This document shows positions 23,816 to 35,901 of a DNA stretch of 64,000 bases, piece after piece; the first letter of the stretch is position 1; each line of letters begins with the position of its first letter. Source of the stretch: Andrena cerasifolii (lineage: Eukaryota; Arthropoda; Insecta; Hymenoptera; Andrenidae); assembly GCF_050908995.1 (NCBI RefSeq), contig NC_135118.1, positions 20,345,501 to 20,409,500 of the forward strand, read 5' to 3'. The position numbers and the translations under genes were made by a program. The notes beneath the pieces are model-generated. The model had not been told where the DNA came from, did not search any database, and saw only the letters and a program-made list of their open reading frames with translations.

Positions 23816-23969
23816 ATCGTCTCGTTAATTCTCGGAGGAACAGGAACTTCCACGTTAAAATACAGACCGTGACAGATTCACGCACACACACTCGTTAGAC
23901 GCAATAGTTGTACACGCGGCATTCTTTCACGGACGACTCACACGTTTTCTCGATTAAACCAATCTCTCT

Positions 23970-24000
<31 letters not shown>

Positions 24001-24150
24001 GCTTCTGGATCTAGAACTCTACGGCTATTAATACGCGTTATATATGTATATTTGCGCTTCTATACTCGCCCCCGTCGCAAATGCAACGTCCGTCCACTCT
24101 CGCTCGTCGTTACACTCCTCTACCCTCTTTGTTCACACTCTCTTTCTTTC

Positions 24151-24200
<50 letters not shown>
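23782..24200. repeat. Cluster of three (CT)n microsatellites
   Basis: Three CT tracts at 23782-23813, 23962-24001 and 24137-24200 within 420 bp, separated by non-repetitive DNA. On the minus strand they are (GA)n, the type of sequence bound by GAGA factor. Leu/Ser-rich ORFs across them are artefacts of the repeat. Confidence 0.9.
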
Positions 24201-24201
<1 letters not shown>

Positions 24202-24296
24202 TAGAATCGGCGCGTTACAGCCGCGTTAAAGTGTTCTCTTTTTAGGTAGTATAGGTAAACTTACGGGTGTACCTATATCTACCGAGTGCTGGTATA

Positions 24297-24330
24297 TGTA
24301 TTTATATTTATATATTTATAATTATATATG

Positions 24331-24361
<31 letters not shown>

Positions 24362-24364
24362 TTA

Positions 24365-24402
<38 letters not shown>
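24297..24402. repeat. (TA)n microsatellite
   Basis: About 105 bp of interrupted TA/TTA repeats, with several TGTATATA words on the plus strand. A smaller TA run follows near 24530-24552. Confidence 0.9.
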
Positions 24403-24403
<1 letters not shown>

Positions 24404-25967
24404 AATCGCTTCGAGATGGTAATCGCCCGACCTACGGGGTATGCTCGTGTATATGTATAATGTGTTGCGTGTGTGTACGTGTGTGTGTCGCGTGTTTCTC
24501 TTTTGCCGGCTTGTTTTATTGTATAGGTATATTATATATATATATATATATGTGCGTGTGTGTGTACAATGTCTGTGGTGTGTTCTCTGTGTATCTACAT
24601 TGTTCTTATCGTTAACGATCGTACGTTACGTCTCTACAACATAATGCAGTTAGTGTGTGTTATTAAATACATTTTAGAATTTGGTACTCTCGTCGAGACA
24701 ATTCGTCACGCGATACATCGGTCGTACTTTCGTTCTTCTTCCTTCGGTCGACATTCATCGCTGGATTCTCGCGTCTGCCCGTTTCCATTGTCGAATTATC
24801 CGTGCCCCTTGCTTTCGATCGTCACCTCGATCCGTACCTCTCCATTTCACACGACTCCGTCGAAAGAAACTCGCCCTGCTTCTCCGCTCGCCCACGAACG
24901 TCGGCGAGGAGGACTCGCGCGAGTGATTACGAGGGTTTCCAGGGGACCCGACTTCACTCGGACCACGAATGACGATAGCCAAAACCTGGTCGAGATTCTT
25001 CTTGAAAGCTCTCCGAACTTTTCAAGTTTAGATAGACCTCGCGCGCAGGGCCTTCTGTACAAAGGGGCCCGGGCGCGAGATATATTTTGGGGCCCCAAGC
25101 AATGCCTAAAAGGGAAAAAAGCATAACATCTTTTCACAGAACGAAATCACGGGAAAAAAGGATAATTACAACGATAATAAAGAGAATAAAAGAAATCAAC
25201 TAATAAACATTAACGTATTTAAACATATGACTTTTTTATTGCTGTATCGTTAATAATGTTAGATTGTTATATTATTATACTAGAAATTATACTCCAATTT
25301 CTTCTTTCTTAATCTTAACCGAATACAAAAATTTCCATTCTCATTTTTCCTTTTTTACTTTCTCTTTTCTTCATTTTCCCTTTTTCTGGGGCCCCTGTGA
25401 TTACTTCCCCGTTGAACGAACTCGAGGAAATAATTGCGCTAACCCGTTAGAACAGTGTAAGGAAGAATCGATTAAATTTTCGGTATATTCGTTGCTCGAA
25501 ATTGTTGAAAAGCTTGTAACTTGGAAGCGTTAAAAATCCCCGACGACAAAGCGAATTCGAAGTCTATGACCTCCTTGGATATTCCTCCAAAATTTTATTC
25601 AGCCATCAGATCACTCTTACGACGCGTGGCTCTTCTTCTAATCTGTCGCCGCTGGTCCTCCTCGATCTTTCCGATGGTGCAACGAAGCAATTCGAAGAAC
25701 GTCGTTGTTCTGTGTGTATGTATGTATATGAGTACAGCTAGACACGTTCGATCTTATATTTTGTAACTCGGTGGTGTCGATTTTATTTTGAGCGAGGGAC
25801 AGGGGAATTACAAATCGTTCGTTCGACTATCAAAGCTAAGGGAACTGGACCGTAGTTACAAAATACGGGCACGGTTGAACACGTTTGCCTATCTGTCTGC
25901 TCCTGTCTGTGGTTGCACCGATACCGAACCCACCGAACTTTTCGTCTCGCCTTTGCGAATCACCTAA

Positions 25968-25985
25968 CGCGCGCGCGCGCGCGCG
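25968..25985. repeat. (CG)n tract
   Basis: 18 bp of uninterrupted CG dinucleotides, a second Z-DNA-prone run in the gene-free region. Retention of CpG runs suggests weak germline methylation here. Confidence 0.85.
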
Positions 25986-26712
25986 TTCTGTTATTCGGTT
26001 AAGAGCAAAGCGTATACGCGCGAAGCGTGCGACATCGTCTGTCGCGTAGGATCCTAACGGCGTGGAACGAAATTACAATGGGAAAATAAATGTCGCCCGG
26101 AGCTCTGCGCCTTTCTTCCCCGCAGCGTGCGAACGGTCGTACCGAAAACCTCGGTGTTCGATACCTGTTTGTGGCGGCTGTCCCCAGTTTCTTTCGATCG
26201 TTCCCTCCCGTTCCTCTTTCTCTCTTATAGCCGCGCTATTTCCGTATATCGCCACGATTGACTAAAACGTATATTGCAATATGAAGTTGGCAGTTTTCGT
26301 TACAACGCGATTTGAACTCACATGGTCTTTTCGTGTGCACGCCCGTGGCTCGCCTCCCCGTTTCGCCCGACAGGATTCGACGACGATGGCCACGATACAG
26401 GATCCGCCCACCCCATTGGTCGACGATCGAGTCTCGAGAAAAATATTTCGCGCCCTCGTAGGAACATTCTCTTCTTCTAAGTGGCGGGGAACAGACGGGG
26501 ATTCTATAACTCTGCGGCGTCGCGTGGGGCAGGTCCTCCTTTCTGTTCGCCTCCTTGGTCCAAAACGAAAACTCGTGGACAGCTGTGTGCTCGATACTCG
26601 GCGATCGAGAAGCTTCGTTTTGAGCAATTACTCGTTCCTCGAACGTTTCGGCTCATGGTATACGCCGGCTCACAGTGCGGAATGGAGAACGGCGATTTTG
26701 CGACGCGGGGCA

Positions 26713-27435
26713 CAGTGGAATCTCGATTATACGAACACCTCCTTACTGAACGTTTGATTATTCGAAGACTCGGTATTAAAGAATACCGTTTCAATGATTA
26801 CTAAATTATCAGAACAGTATTGTCGAGTGTGCTACAGTGAATGAGATTTCCAAAAATAATGTGCCCATTGATTTCAAAGGAGGAATTGAGGACCTTGCAG
26901 CAAGAGGGTTGCAGCTCCATTTTTTTATTTACAGATTTTGAGTTATGACGTATAATATAGGTAAAAAAAATATCTACATCGTTTAGTGCACGTTTCATGT
27001 AAATCCGATAACAAATAAGCGATCAATTGCAAATAAATAAAAATAGAAATGTTAATATTTTTATTACAGACTATTTTTTCGCCAGAAGTAGAAATAAAAA
27101 CTTACCAACTCAATAACTACTATTATTGTGTGAGAATATATATTTTTCAATTTCTCTTTTTAATGCTAAGTCAAAGCAATAATTTTATAAACTGTTTTTT
27201 TTTCTAATTTGCTGCCAGCTTTTCTAAGAGCTGCACCCGTCTTGCTGCAAGGTCCTCAATTGACAGCTCTGAAGGATCGGGAATCTAGATCCTGGGGCGA
27301 AGGAAACGAGCGGACTCTTACGTTATTTTTGATTTATGAATGCAATAACTGCCGTATAACGAACGATTGCTCCTCGTGTCGAAATGCAATTGTTCTGTCA
27401 TCCAGAAACTAGTTTGGACGATTGAGGTTCTACTG
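26713..27435. mobile_element. pogo/Tigger-like non-autonomous element
   Basis: 723 bp with related termini CAGTGGAATCTCGATTATAC (left) and, on the opposite strand at the right end, CAGTAGAACCTCAATCGTCC: the typical pogo/Tigger terminal pattern. The right flank is TA; the left flank is CA, taken as a mutated TA target. Inside, a subterminal inverted repeat is well conserved: GAGGACCTTGCAGCAAGA near 26890 and TCTTGCTGCAAGGTCCTC near 27240. No transposase ORF is present. Confidence 0.7.
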
Positions 27436-27718
27436 TACCTTTTTTCGGCGAAGATTCGTGCCTCTTCGTTATCGATTCCGCACGTTGGCAACAACGCTTA
27501 TGTCGATATCTGGCCAATGCCAGAACTGTGAACGGATCTTATAATCGAGGTCATCGTCGTCCACATTTCGTTTGAATATTCTCGATCGATACGTCGACAT
27601 TGGAAAATACACTCGCACGTTGCGCACCAATCCATCCGCCACGCTTGCCTCGATAATCGAATGGATCTACTTTCGCATCCCTTTAATTCAAACGCTCCCG
27701 GTTTCAAACACTCGTTAC

Positions 27719-27744
27719 CGAACGAACGAACGAACGAACGAACG
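27719..27744. repeat. (CGAA)n microsatellite
   Basis: Six tandem copies of a CGAA tetranucleotide followed by two GTAC units. The ORFs that cross it contain the artefactual TNER repeat. Confidence 0.9.
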
Positions 27745-28821
27745 TACGTACTCACTTCGGTCCCCCGACGTGCCTCTCCAGTCTACATTATTTTCTTGTT
27801 TTTTTTTTCTCCTATACTTTAAAAGTGATTTACCTAAATATGTGCGAACAGTCACATTCTCGTGTGCACTACATTTTTTGCGTATATATATTTTATGTAT
27901 ATATATAATGTATGTATATATATGTATATATATAATATGTATATATTACTTCGCAGTAGGTACTCTCTTTTTTTTTTTGTTAACGAATACAATCGCTCTG
28001 TATAAAACTCGTATTTACAAGATGATCAATTTGTATAGTATTAATAGGTTTCTTTTCTTCTCTTCATATTTCTTTTTTTTTTTTCGTCCTTTGTTTCTCT
28101 TTGTTTTATCTCCGTCTTAGATGCCGAGATGCCTGCGCGGTCGATGGTGCTCTTTGGTAATTAACGATAATCCTTTATATTTATATATATATATTCCGGT
28201 AATATAATACGCGATAATAATAATAATATGTAGGTGCCCGCCGATAACGTGAATTTTTTTTTTATCTTAACTTCTTTGTCTCTTGTTTTCTGTTTTCCTT
28301 TTTTTCCTTCTCTTCTTCGTCTTCATTATCCTGCCAGAGGACAGAGATCGTCGTAAATTTATCTCTCTTTCGTATTTTTGTTCTCTCTTAAAACGTTTAT
28401 ATATATATATATATAATAGTGTCAATGATAATCGCAATAATAATAATCGCAATAATAGTAATAATAGTAATAATAATTGACCGCGGTCGGTTCGGAGGAA
28501 CTGGCGCGTGAGTTTTTCTTTTACAAGGCACGTATAACACGTGCGTGTCAGCTTATTCGCAACACAAGCGTGCTCGTTAGTTTAAATGATGGTAAAACGC
28601 GAGGAGGAGTCGATTCCCATTGCAGTGGACGCGCGGTCCAAGACCAAGAAGCGTTAACAACGTTTCCAGTTTCAACGGTTCGATAGTTTTCGCGTTTCAT
28701 CTGCCGAATCGTTGCCCAATCGTCTTCGGATTCGTAGTCTGGCGAGCTTAGGAGATATTTCTCAAATGAGCTTCCTAAAATATATCTATATATGAATATA
28801 TGGGGGGGTTGTTTTATTACG

Positions 28822-28983
28822 TAGTAGAGCCTCCATTATCTAAACCTCCGTTATCCAAATATTCCACCAGTTGAGCGCTCCGCTGTCCGAGAATTTTCAG
28901 CGAATTCAGCTTTTCACGATATTCCCTCGTCTCTGAAATTCCACGTTCGATCAGTGCGAGTTACAATAACGGAGGATCTACTG
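28822..28983. mobile_element. Short pogo/Tigger-like MITE remnant
   Basis: About 160 bp. The left end reads AGTAGAGCCTCCATTATCTA and the right end, on the opposite strand, CAGTAGATCCTCCGTTATTG. These are similar to each other and to the ends of the element at 26713-27435. The target duplication is not clear, so the limits are approximate. Confidence 0.5.
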
Positions 28984-30134
28984 TCTCTACTATAAAATTC
29001 GATTTTCGTTTCACTCGAAACGCTCTCTACACGTTCTTGATCTTCGTGCATGTGCTTAGTTCCCGTCTCGATACGCTCCGAGCAAGCCCGAGGGTCCCGT
29101 TTCGGAAATGGGCAGGAGATTTTCGATTACCGATGGATCTACGCTCGGCAGAAATTCAACCAATCAGCCAAGGCTACCAGCAGACCCCTTCCTCCATTTT
29201 CAAGTACTCGTGTGCGTCGACGTATTTGGATTTCTAAGTGGCAACCTCTGTCTGCAGCAATCGAATCTGTTTGCCTTTCTTCCTCGCTTCTATACCCCCT
29301 TTTCTCGATCTCTTTCCTCGGCTGCTCGTTCGTTTCTGTTTCTTTCTTACTGTTTGTGCTTTTTGCCTCTGAGGCAAACAATGGGATGGAGCGAAAGGAC
29401 GAGAAGTAGGACCGTGAAAGCCTCGAATACTTGAGAAAATAGAGCGGCATCGTGCTTGAACAACATTGCGGGGTCCACCCCTCAGTGGCCACGACCGACC
29501 GGTTAAGCTCGCGCCAGCTATAGTTGCCACGTACTCCGCGCACTCGGAGTACTCTAACTCGTCGCTATCCCGGGAATAACGATCACGGGCTTTTTTCTTT
29601 CGTCCGCTTTTCGGTGTCTATTGTAAGGTATAATTCGCTTAGCTTAGCCTAACTACCTAACAGTTCGCTAGCTACGGAAGAGCTGCCTCATCGTTCGTCA
29701 GGGACGTGCCAGTTCCTCGTGCACACGCTCACACACGGCTCCATAGATCTCAACGTAAACAATAGGCACACGTATATAACGTACGTACGTACAAACACAT
29801 GGTAATATGCATTAACGCGCACGCGACGGCCGCGCGCGCGTAGACGCATAACAGACACACTATAGAATATATCACAACGATAAAACGCTACTTCCTTCTT
29901 TCCCCATCTCTCGCTCCTCCTCCCCCGCTATGTGTAATAGAGACTCCAAGTAGATAACGGATGTACAATTATATATATATACCTGTATATATAAATTGCA
30001 TAATAATGCTTCCGGTGGGGCGGACGTGGAAGTATCTCGATACTCTTACAGTATATGTATATGTATATCGTAATACCGTACGTGCAGAAACGTCAGAGAC
30101 GAACGAGGGTCGAAGGAACGTTGGAGTCGCGGCC

Positions 30135-31992
30135 CCGCCGCACAGTGGTTCCAAAGTGCCTTTTTGTGGATAAAATTCCGTATCTCCGTCAATTCTCAAC
30201 CGATTTTTGATTTTTTTTGCTCGTTTTGTCGGGGATTAAATTTGCTACAATATCAAATACCTGAGTTGCGGCCAAAACATGTTTTTTCTATCTTTTTTCT
30301 GGCAAAGTTGGATGAAAACTTTAGTAGAGCAATCTTTGGGGCTAATTTGATAAGATTTTGCTTATCTAAGTAGTTTTTTTTTACGTAAAATCTTTTTTTA
30401 ATTGGTACTTGGCAATCGCGGAAACATAAAACAGGCGATTTGTTGACACGTCAGAATGTTTGAAATACAACTTTACAAGAGCTGAAAATTTGGAATGTCT
30501 ACCGAGTTTACTACAACCAGAACCGTCTGAAATATCAATTTAATGTATGATTATAGAACCTAATAGCGTTCAGAAATATTGCAGAAAGTCAAAACCGTGA
30601 TTTATATTTTTACGTTTTTATTATTGTTTATTAGTAAATAAAACTTTATCGAATCTTTCCGTACCACATATTTTGCATTTGGATGGTGGGTAACAATGTA
30701 ATAAACAAATTCAGAACAGAATTAGTTGCCACTGCGGTGTCAATCCGATGTTGTTTAATTGGCGATAGCGCTCAAAGTGCCTTTTTGTGGACAAACTTCC
30801 GTATCTCAGTGAATTCTTAACCGATTTTTATCTTTTTCTGCTCGTTTTGTCGGGGATTAAATTTGCTAAAATGTCAAACAGTAGTTTTTCAAAATTTTCC
30901 TTAGTGATTAAAAAAAAATTCTGAACTCTTGGTTCTAAAACGAGTTTATTAAACAGTTTTTTTTTCATTTAGTTAGTCTTATTTCATATATTCTACATCT
31001 TCTTTATAATTAGACAAAAGACATTTTGCGTCTTTTCCAAGTGCAACAGACGGAGTTGGCCATTAGGACCTCAAAATCGAAATAAAGGATCCGATGATAG
31101 CAGAAATCACAGAGGTGAACGAAAAACTTACCTATTTACAAATTTTGTATAATTTCACAAGTTCTGTTAATAAACTCGTTTTAGAACCAAGAGTTCAGAA
31201 TTTTTTTTTAATCCCTAAGGAAAATTTTGAAAAACTACTGTTTGACATTTTAGCAAATTTAATCCCCGACAAAACGAGCAGAAAAAGATAAAAATCGGTT
31301 AAGAATTCACTGAGATACGGAAGTTTGTCCACAAAAAGGCACTTTGAGCGCTATCGCCAATTAAACAACATCGGATTGACACCGCAGTGGCAACTAATTC
31401 TGTTCTGAATTTGTTTATTACATTGTTACCCACCTTACAAATGCAAAATATGTGGTTCGGAAAGATTCGATAAAGTTTTATTTACTAATAAACAATAATA
31501 AAAACGTAAACAAATAAATCACGGTTTTGACTTTCTGCAATATTTCTGAACGCTATTAGGTTCTATAATCGTACATTAAATTGATATTTCAGACGGTTCT
31601 GGTTGTAGTAAACTTGGTAAACATTCCAAATTTTCACCCATTGTAAAGTTGTATTTCAAACATTCTGACGTGTCAACAAATCGCCTGTTTTATGTTTCCG
31701 CGATTGCCAAGTCCCAATTAAAAAAAGATTTTACGTAAAAAAAAACTACTTAGATAAGCAAAATCTTATCAAATTAGCCCCAAAGATTGTTCTACTAAAG
31801 TTTTCATCCAACTTTGTCAGAAAAAAAGATAGAAAAAACGTTTTGGCTGCAATTCAGGTATTTGATATTGTAGCAAATTTAATCCTCGACAAAACGAGCC
31901 AAAAAAAAAATAAAAAAATAAAAAATCGGTTGAGAATTGACGGAGATACGGAATTTTGTCCACAAAAAGGCACTTTGGAACCACTGTGCGCC
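30135..31992. mobile_element. 1.86-kb foldback element with about 820-bp inverted arms
   Basis: Two nearly identical inverted arms (30135-30956 and 31163-31992) enclose a 206-bp unique spacer. The outer ends read CACAGTGGTTCCAAAGTGCC and its complement. Identical 9-bp direct repeats GTCGCGGCC flank it (30126-30134 and 31993-32001); a 9-bp duplication and long TIRs fit a Mutator-like or foldback class. Within each arm the terminal motif CAAAGTGCCTTTTTGTGGA occurs twice: at 30152 and 30773 in the left arm, and in complement at 31328 and 31959 in the right. This suggests nesting or end-duplication of an older unit. No transposase ORF is visible. Confidence 0.88.
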
Positions 31993-34900
31993 GTCGCGGC
32001 CATCGATTTCTCATCCCGCCAGACGCGCGACGCGCCGGTTCTCTACGCTCGCCCGGTCCCGATCGAACGCCGACCGTTCGAGGCCTGCTTGCTATTCGAA
32101 AAATAAGAAATGCCGCGTCGCGATCGATAACGGGCCCCGCTAAACGATGGGCGTTCGTTATCCTGGCGTCCCCGGGCCGGGGGCGCAACGGGGGACAGCG
32201 AGAGCACGTGCCACCCTCGGCCACTTCTTCCGTACACTCGAGGAGGATGCCGACCAAGGGGATCCTCGAGCGAGATTACCTACTTTTATAAAGAATCCTC
32301 GCGGAGCGGCGAGGCAAGGAGGCTCCTTATTAAATGCACAATGAGCAGGACAGCGTCTTGCGAACGGACTGTTTGGAGATTGCGGAGAAGAGAAGAGCGG
32401 CGCAGAGGGGCGGCAGAGAAAGGGAAGAGACCGCGAGGGACCGAGAGGAACGGGATGTGAAGGGGGTGGGTGGGTTGGGCGTGTCAGCTGGTCGATATCC
32501 TGAATGGCAAGCTTCCACGACCCAGTCTGTAGCCAGCAACCGCGCTGGTACAGACGGAGGGGTGGAAGGGAGCGCGAGGGGTTGAACGATAGAGGTAGAA
32601 AGCGATAGGGGGTGGCAACAGAGCGGGAGGAAGGGAGAGCGCGAGACGCGCGTACGTGTGTACGCGTGCACACGCGGCGCGGATCGAGAATGATTCGCGG
32701 ATGTAGGGGAACGTTCGTGAGCGCGCGAGCGCCCGGCCGCGTCGGAGAGACGCGAGCACCGAGTATCCAAAAGACGGAAGTGGAACGGCATACAATCGGC
32801 GTTAATTAACTCGGCGAAAACGTACCTACTGACGGAATAACTGAGGACGAGGAGAGCCTCTTCGCGGGAGGATCGTGCCTCGGTGTGCGTGCGCGTCGGC
32901 ACTGAAACTAATCCGCGGGCGAGGATAAACGCGATCGCGACTCCGTTTCATACCGCTCGCTTTATGGTAGCTGCGAACGCGGGCTTTCTAATCCAATCGG
33001 GGGTTGTTCTTCCCTGGATGGTACGTGCCGCGAACAACCAAAGGGAAAAAGATATTCACGATGGTAAATAACTCCGACAGAGATGGAATAGACGTGTAAG
33101 GACCGGATGGAGGGTAGGGGGTTTCAAGGGTCGAGGCTTTTTCCCGGCTTCCCGTTTCACTCTCGCTCCTCCCTTCTGTTCCCGTCCCTCCTCGCGCACC
33201 AACCGGAGAATGCTGTTTGATTTCGTTCCACCGAGGAGCACGGCGCTTCTTCTCCCGTCTCTTGTGACGATAAGCAATGGATAAAGCTTGCAATTACGCG
33301 AAGTGAATCGGGCACGATCGCGTTCCCCCTTGGCCTGCCTTCCGTCTCGACTAGCGGCTGGATTTGTACAGCGGTAGTAAGAGAATGCTTGAAATTTATA
33401 TTCTCTTCTCGTTAGTTAGCTACCCTGTTGGTATTCACCTACTCTGGTAAGTTCGCTCACTCGATACGCGGTAAATGGTGATACTGTTTCCCCTGTCCTA
33501 GGGTCGAAGAAGGAATCGAAATACCTTTCACTAACCATCGCAAATTCCCCCAACTAATTTCTAAAGGCATATACTTGTAGGTATATTCAAAAGCAGAGTT
33601 GAGCACTTACAAGTTACAACTACTGATATTTCTCATCGTTGGAACCGACGACGATATTTCATTTTACAGAAAGATTTATTTGGCGTGCATTCGAATAGTC
33701 TTACGATAATATCAAAGCTCTATCTCTCCCGAACGAATAGCAAGCTGAAACAGTAGAAATTTCGAGAATCCTTATTTCACTGACACAATTCAGAATTGTT
33801 CTGGGCTTTTTAAACGAAGCGTCGAGAAAGATTCCACGACTTTTGAAAGCAGGGAGTTCTCCCCATCGACCAACTCGATTCTTCCCTCGACCGCGTTAAT
33901 GATCGAACTGTCGTGTTCTTATCATTCACCGTTCGAAACATTCTTCCGACCATCGCTGCACATCCGCGCCTAATCGCACGTCCCGGGAGCGGGTGTCTCT
34001 ACGTGAACAATATCGCGACTACGCACATAGGTACGAGCTAAGTACTCCCATCCCCAGTGTTGAGCCACGTACGCGAACACGTACACGGAAGGTGGTGGCG
34101 CGCGTCGCGCACGACGGAGGTTCCACGGAAGTCACACGATTCCGAGGGAGGATCGCGGCGATCGTAGGTGACGTAAATACAAAAGTCGCTTCGTCCTCGG
34201 CGATGCTCGCTATAAATGGTAAAAAAGTGGTATAAAATGAAACGGACACAATAAGTTCGTGTGGCAATGAAAAATACGTCTCGAGAAACACAGCTCTGCC
34301 TCGAAATTATGCGACTCGCGTCGAAGTGCCTGTTCCACGCTGGCGCGTGGCAGACGGGGTTGGGGGTGGGGGGAGGGGGAGAGGGCTGTTTTCAGTTTCC
34401 GTCCGCCGTCAGCCCTCGACCCACGCCTCGTTCGCGTCGAAAAAGACGCGTCGGCGTATGGGCGTCGTCGCGCGGTTAAGTCGTGTACGTGTTGCTTTGC
34501 ACGTTAATTGTTACCTAATTACGAGCCGCGCGTACGCGCCGCGTATGCCCTCCTTACATACGATAGATTTACTTACGACGTACTTGCTTAACGTATTAAG
34601 TCGCACCAGTCTCCGGTAGTGAACCGTGTTCGTCTTCGTACGAAATAAAAATCATCCTCGGCTCTGTCTCGCTCGTGCACGCACACACGCACGCACAGGA
34701 CACATCCACGCGCACACACCCAGCGCATTCGTACACGGTAGGACAGTGGCGCGAGCGCGCGCGCACACGTTCTCACCCTCACGCACGCGATAATTCTCTC
34801 TCGTTTGCCCACGGCCTCGCGTACACTCGAGCGCCATTCGAGCGACGATCGTTGATTCCTCGATCGTTTTCTATATAGTCTCTCGCCCCTTGCTTCTCGC

Positions 34901-35755
34901 TTTCTCTTCTCATACTCGGCCCTCTCCCGATACGTCGCCCCGAGCTTCTCGTTCCTCCCCTTACGTTAACTTTACTATGTATATATGTATATGTTATGTA
35001 TATAATGGTAGCTAAATTGACAAGTGTTTATATCGAAGGTATTCTCTTCTTCCGTTTAAAGAGCTAGGTACCTAGACTGGCAATGTTTTATGGTATGCAC
35101 GCTCGCGGATGTTCGCATCTCTAGCGTCGATTCCCGTTTGTCGGGGTGCTCGGCTCGTTACGCGCGACCTCTCGGTATACCGCGTCGCGATCGAACGTTT
35201 CCACCGGGGACAGTTTAGCGAGAGGAAGTCGAAGATCACATCGCAGGGAGATTACCGACACGGCTTGGAATGTCACGAAGTAGTCACAGCGCGGTATTAG
35301 TCGGCCGACCATTCTGACCGGCGGCTGTCCCTATCCCCTGGTCTTGATGCGGCTTCGTTTCGAGCCTCCTACCATCTACGGCGTTGGTCTGACACATTCC
35401 GCCACGAAGTCAGCCAAACTAGCTGTCGATTTCGATTCGGCTTCCGCCTTACCTCGCCCCCTCTCCTCTCCGTCTTCTTGGTTCTCTCGTCTCGTTCTCG
35501 TTTAATCGTCGATACAGCGCCTACGTCGGTTTAATCCTATACAACTCTTCTACCCGCTCTCTTCTCGAAGTAATCACAGCGTTATTTTAGTCCGTTCCCT
35601 CTCGCGGAACATTAATTGGTTGACTAGTTCTCTAGTTCCTCTGGCGAATCAGCCTCGCCGTCTGCCCCACCCTCCGACTTTATACTTTCGTGTTTCTGTC
35701 TCTTTGAACGCACGTTCCCCTCGCTGTACGCGCGCGACCGCCGCGCCCCGCTCCT
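31993..35755. other. Region between the foldback element and the Rdl stop codon
   Basis: 3.8 kb, GC-richer than the sequence to its left, with CA, CG and GA-type low-complexity stretches (for example near 34675-34760). The part next to 35755 must be Rdl 3' UTR on the minus strand, where it is purine-rich. Several long overlapping ORFs (such as 32330-32902 minus) are compositional; none shows a recognisable domain or splice-compatible partner. Confidence 0.5.
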
Positions 35756-35901
35756 TTATTTCGCCTCCTCGAGGAGCACCAGATCGTCCGCCACCACGTC
35801 GCTGATGTGCAGGTAGATGATCCAGTACATCAGGTTGAAGCAGACGAAGCATACCGGGAACACGATGCGGGAGTACTTGTCGATATCCGACGGCGTGATA
35901 C
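35756..35901 (-). CDS. Rdl: Rdl last coding exon (TM4 and C-terminus)
   Basis: Encodes ITPSDIDKYSRIVFPVCFVC and the rest of TM4 (FNLMYWIIYLHISDVVADDL), ending LEEAK-stop. The acceptor is CCAG|GTATC at 35901. The stop codon TAA at 35756-35758 overlaps an AATAAA hexamer. Confidence 0.97.

Larger units (their letters stand above)
18380..26712. other. Gene-free region left of the pogo-like element
   Basis: 8.3 kb without a recognisable exon, RNA gene or conserved motif. The first 3.5 kb is ordinary AT-rich sequence. From about 22 kb the plus strand becomes strongly pyrimidine-rich, with poly-T, (CT)n, (TA)n and CG runs. ORFs here are low-complexity or carry Leu/Ser runs from CT repeats. It could be intergenic or a distal part of the Rdl 3' UTR; the sequence alone cannot decide. 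Confidence 0.5.
27436..30134. other. Gene-free, low-complexity region
   Basis: 2.7 kb rich in poly-T, TA and AATAAT-type microsatellites on the plus strand, with a (GAAC)n tract and a short pogo-like MITE. No exon or RNA gene was recognised. Many TGTATATA words occur, but without transcript evidence they cannot be called regulatory. Confidence 0.5.

Noticed and set aside
23659..24229. Leu/Ser-rich plus-strand ORFs
   Set aside because: They are translations of the (CT)n tracts, with no flanking conserved sequence.
25060..25400. GGGGCCCC-bearing stretch resembling a hAT interior
   Set aside because: Two inverted GGGGCCCC words lie about 290 bp apart, but no TIR, target duplication or further pairing was found.
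32158..32902. Overlapping long ORFs on both strands (up to 190 codons)
   Set aside because: GC-rich low-complexity sequence opens several frames at once; Arg/Ser/Pro-biased peptides show no domain or conserved motif.
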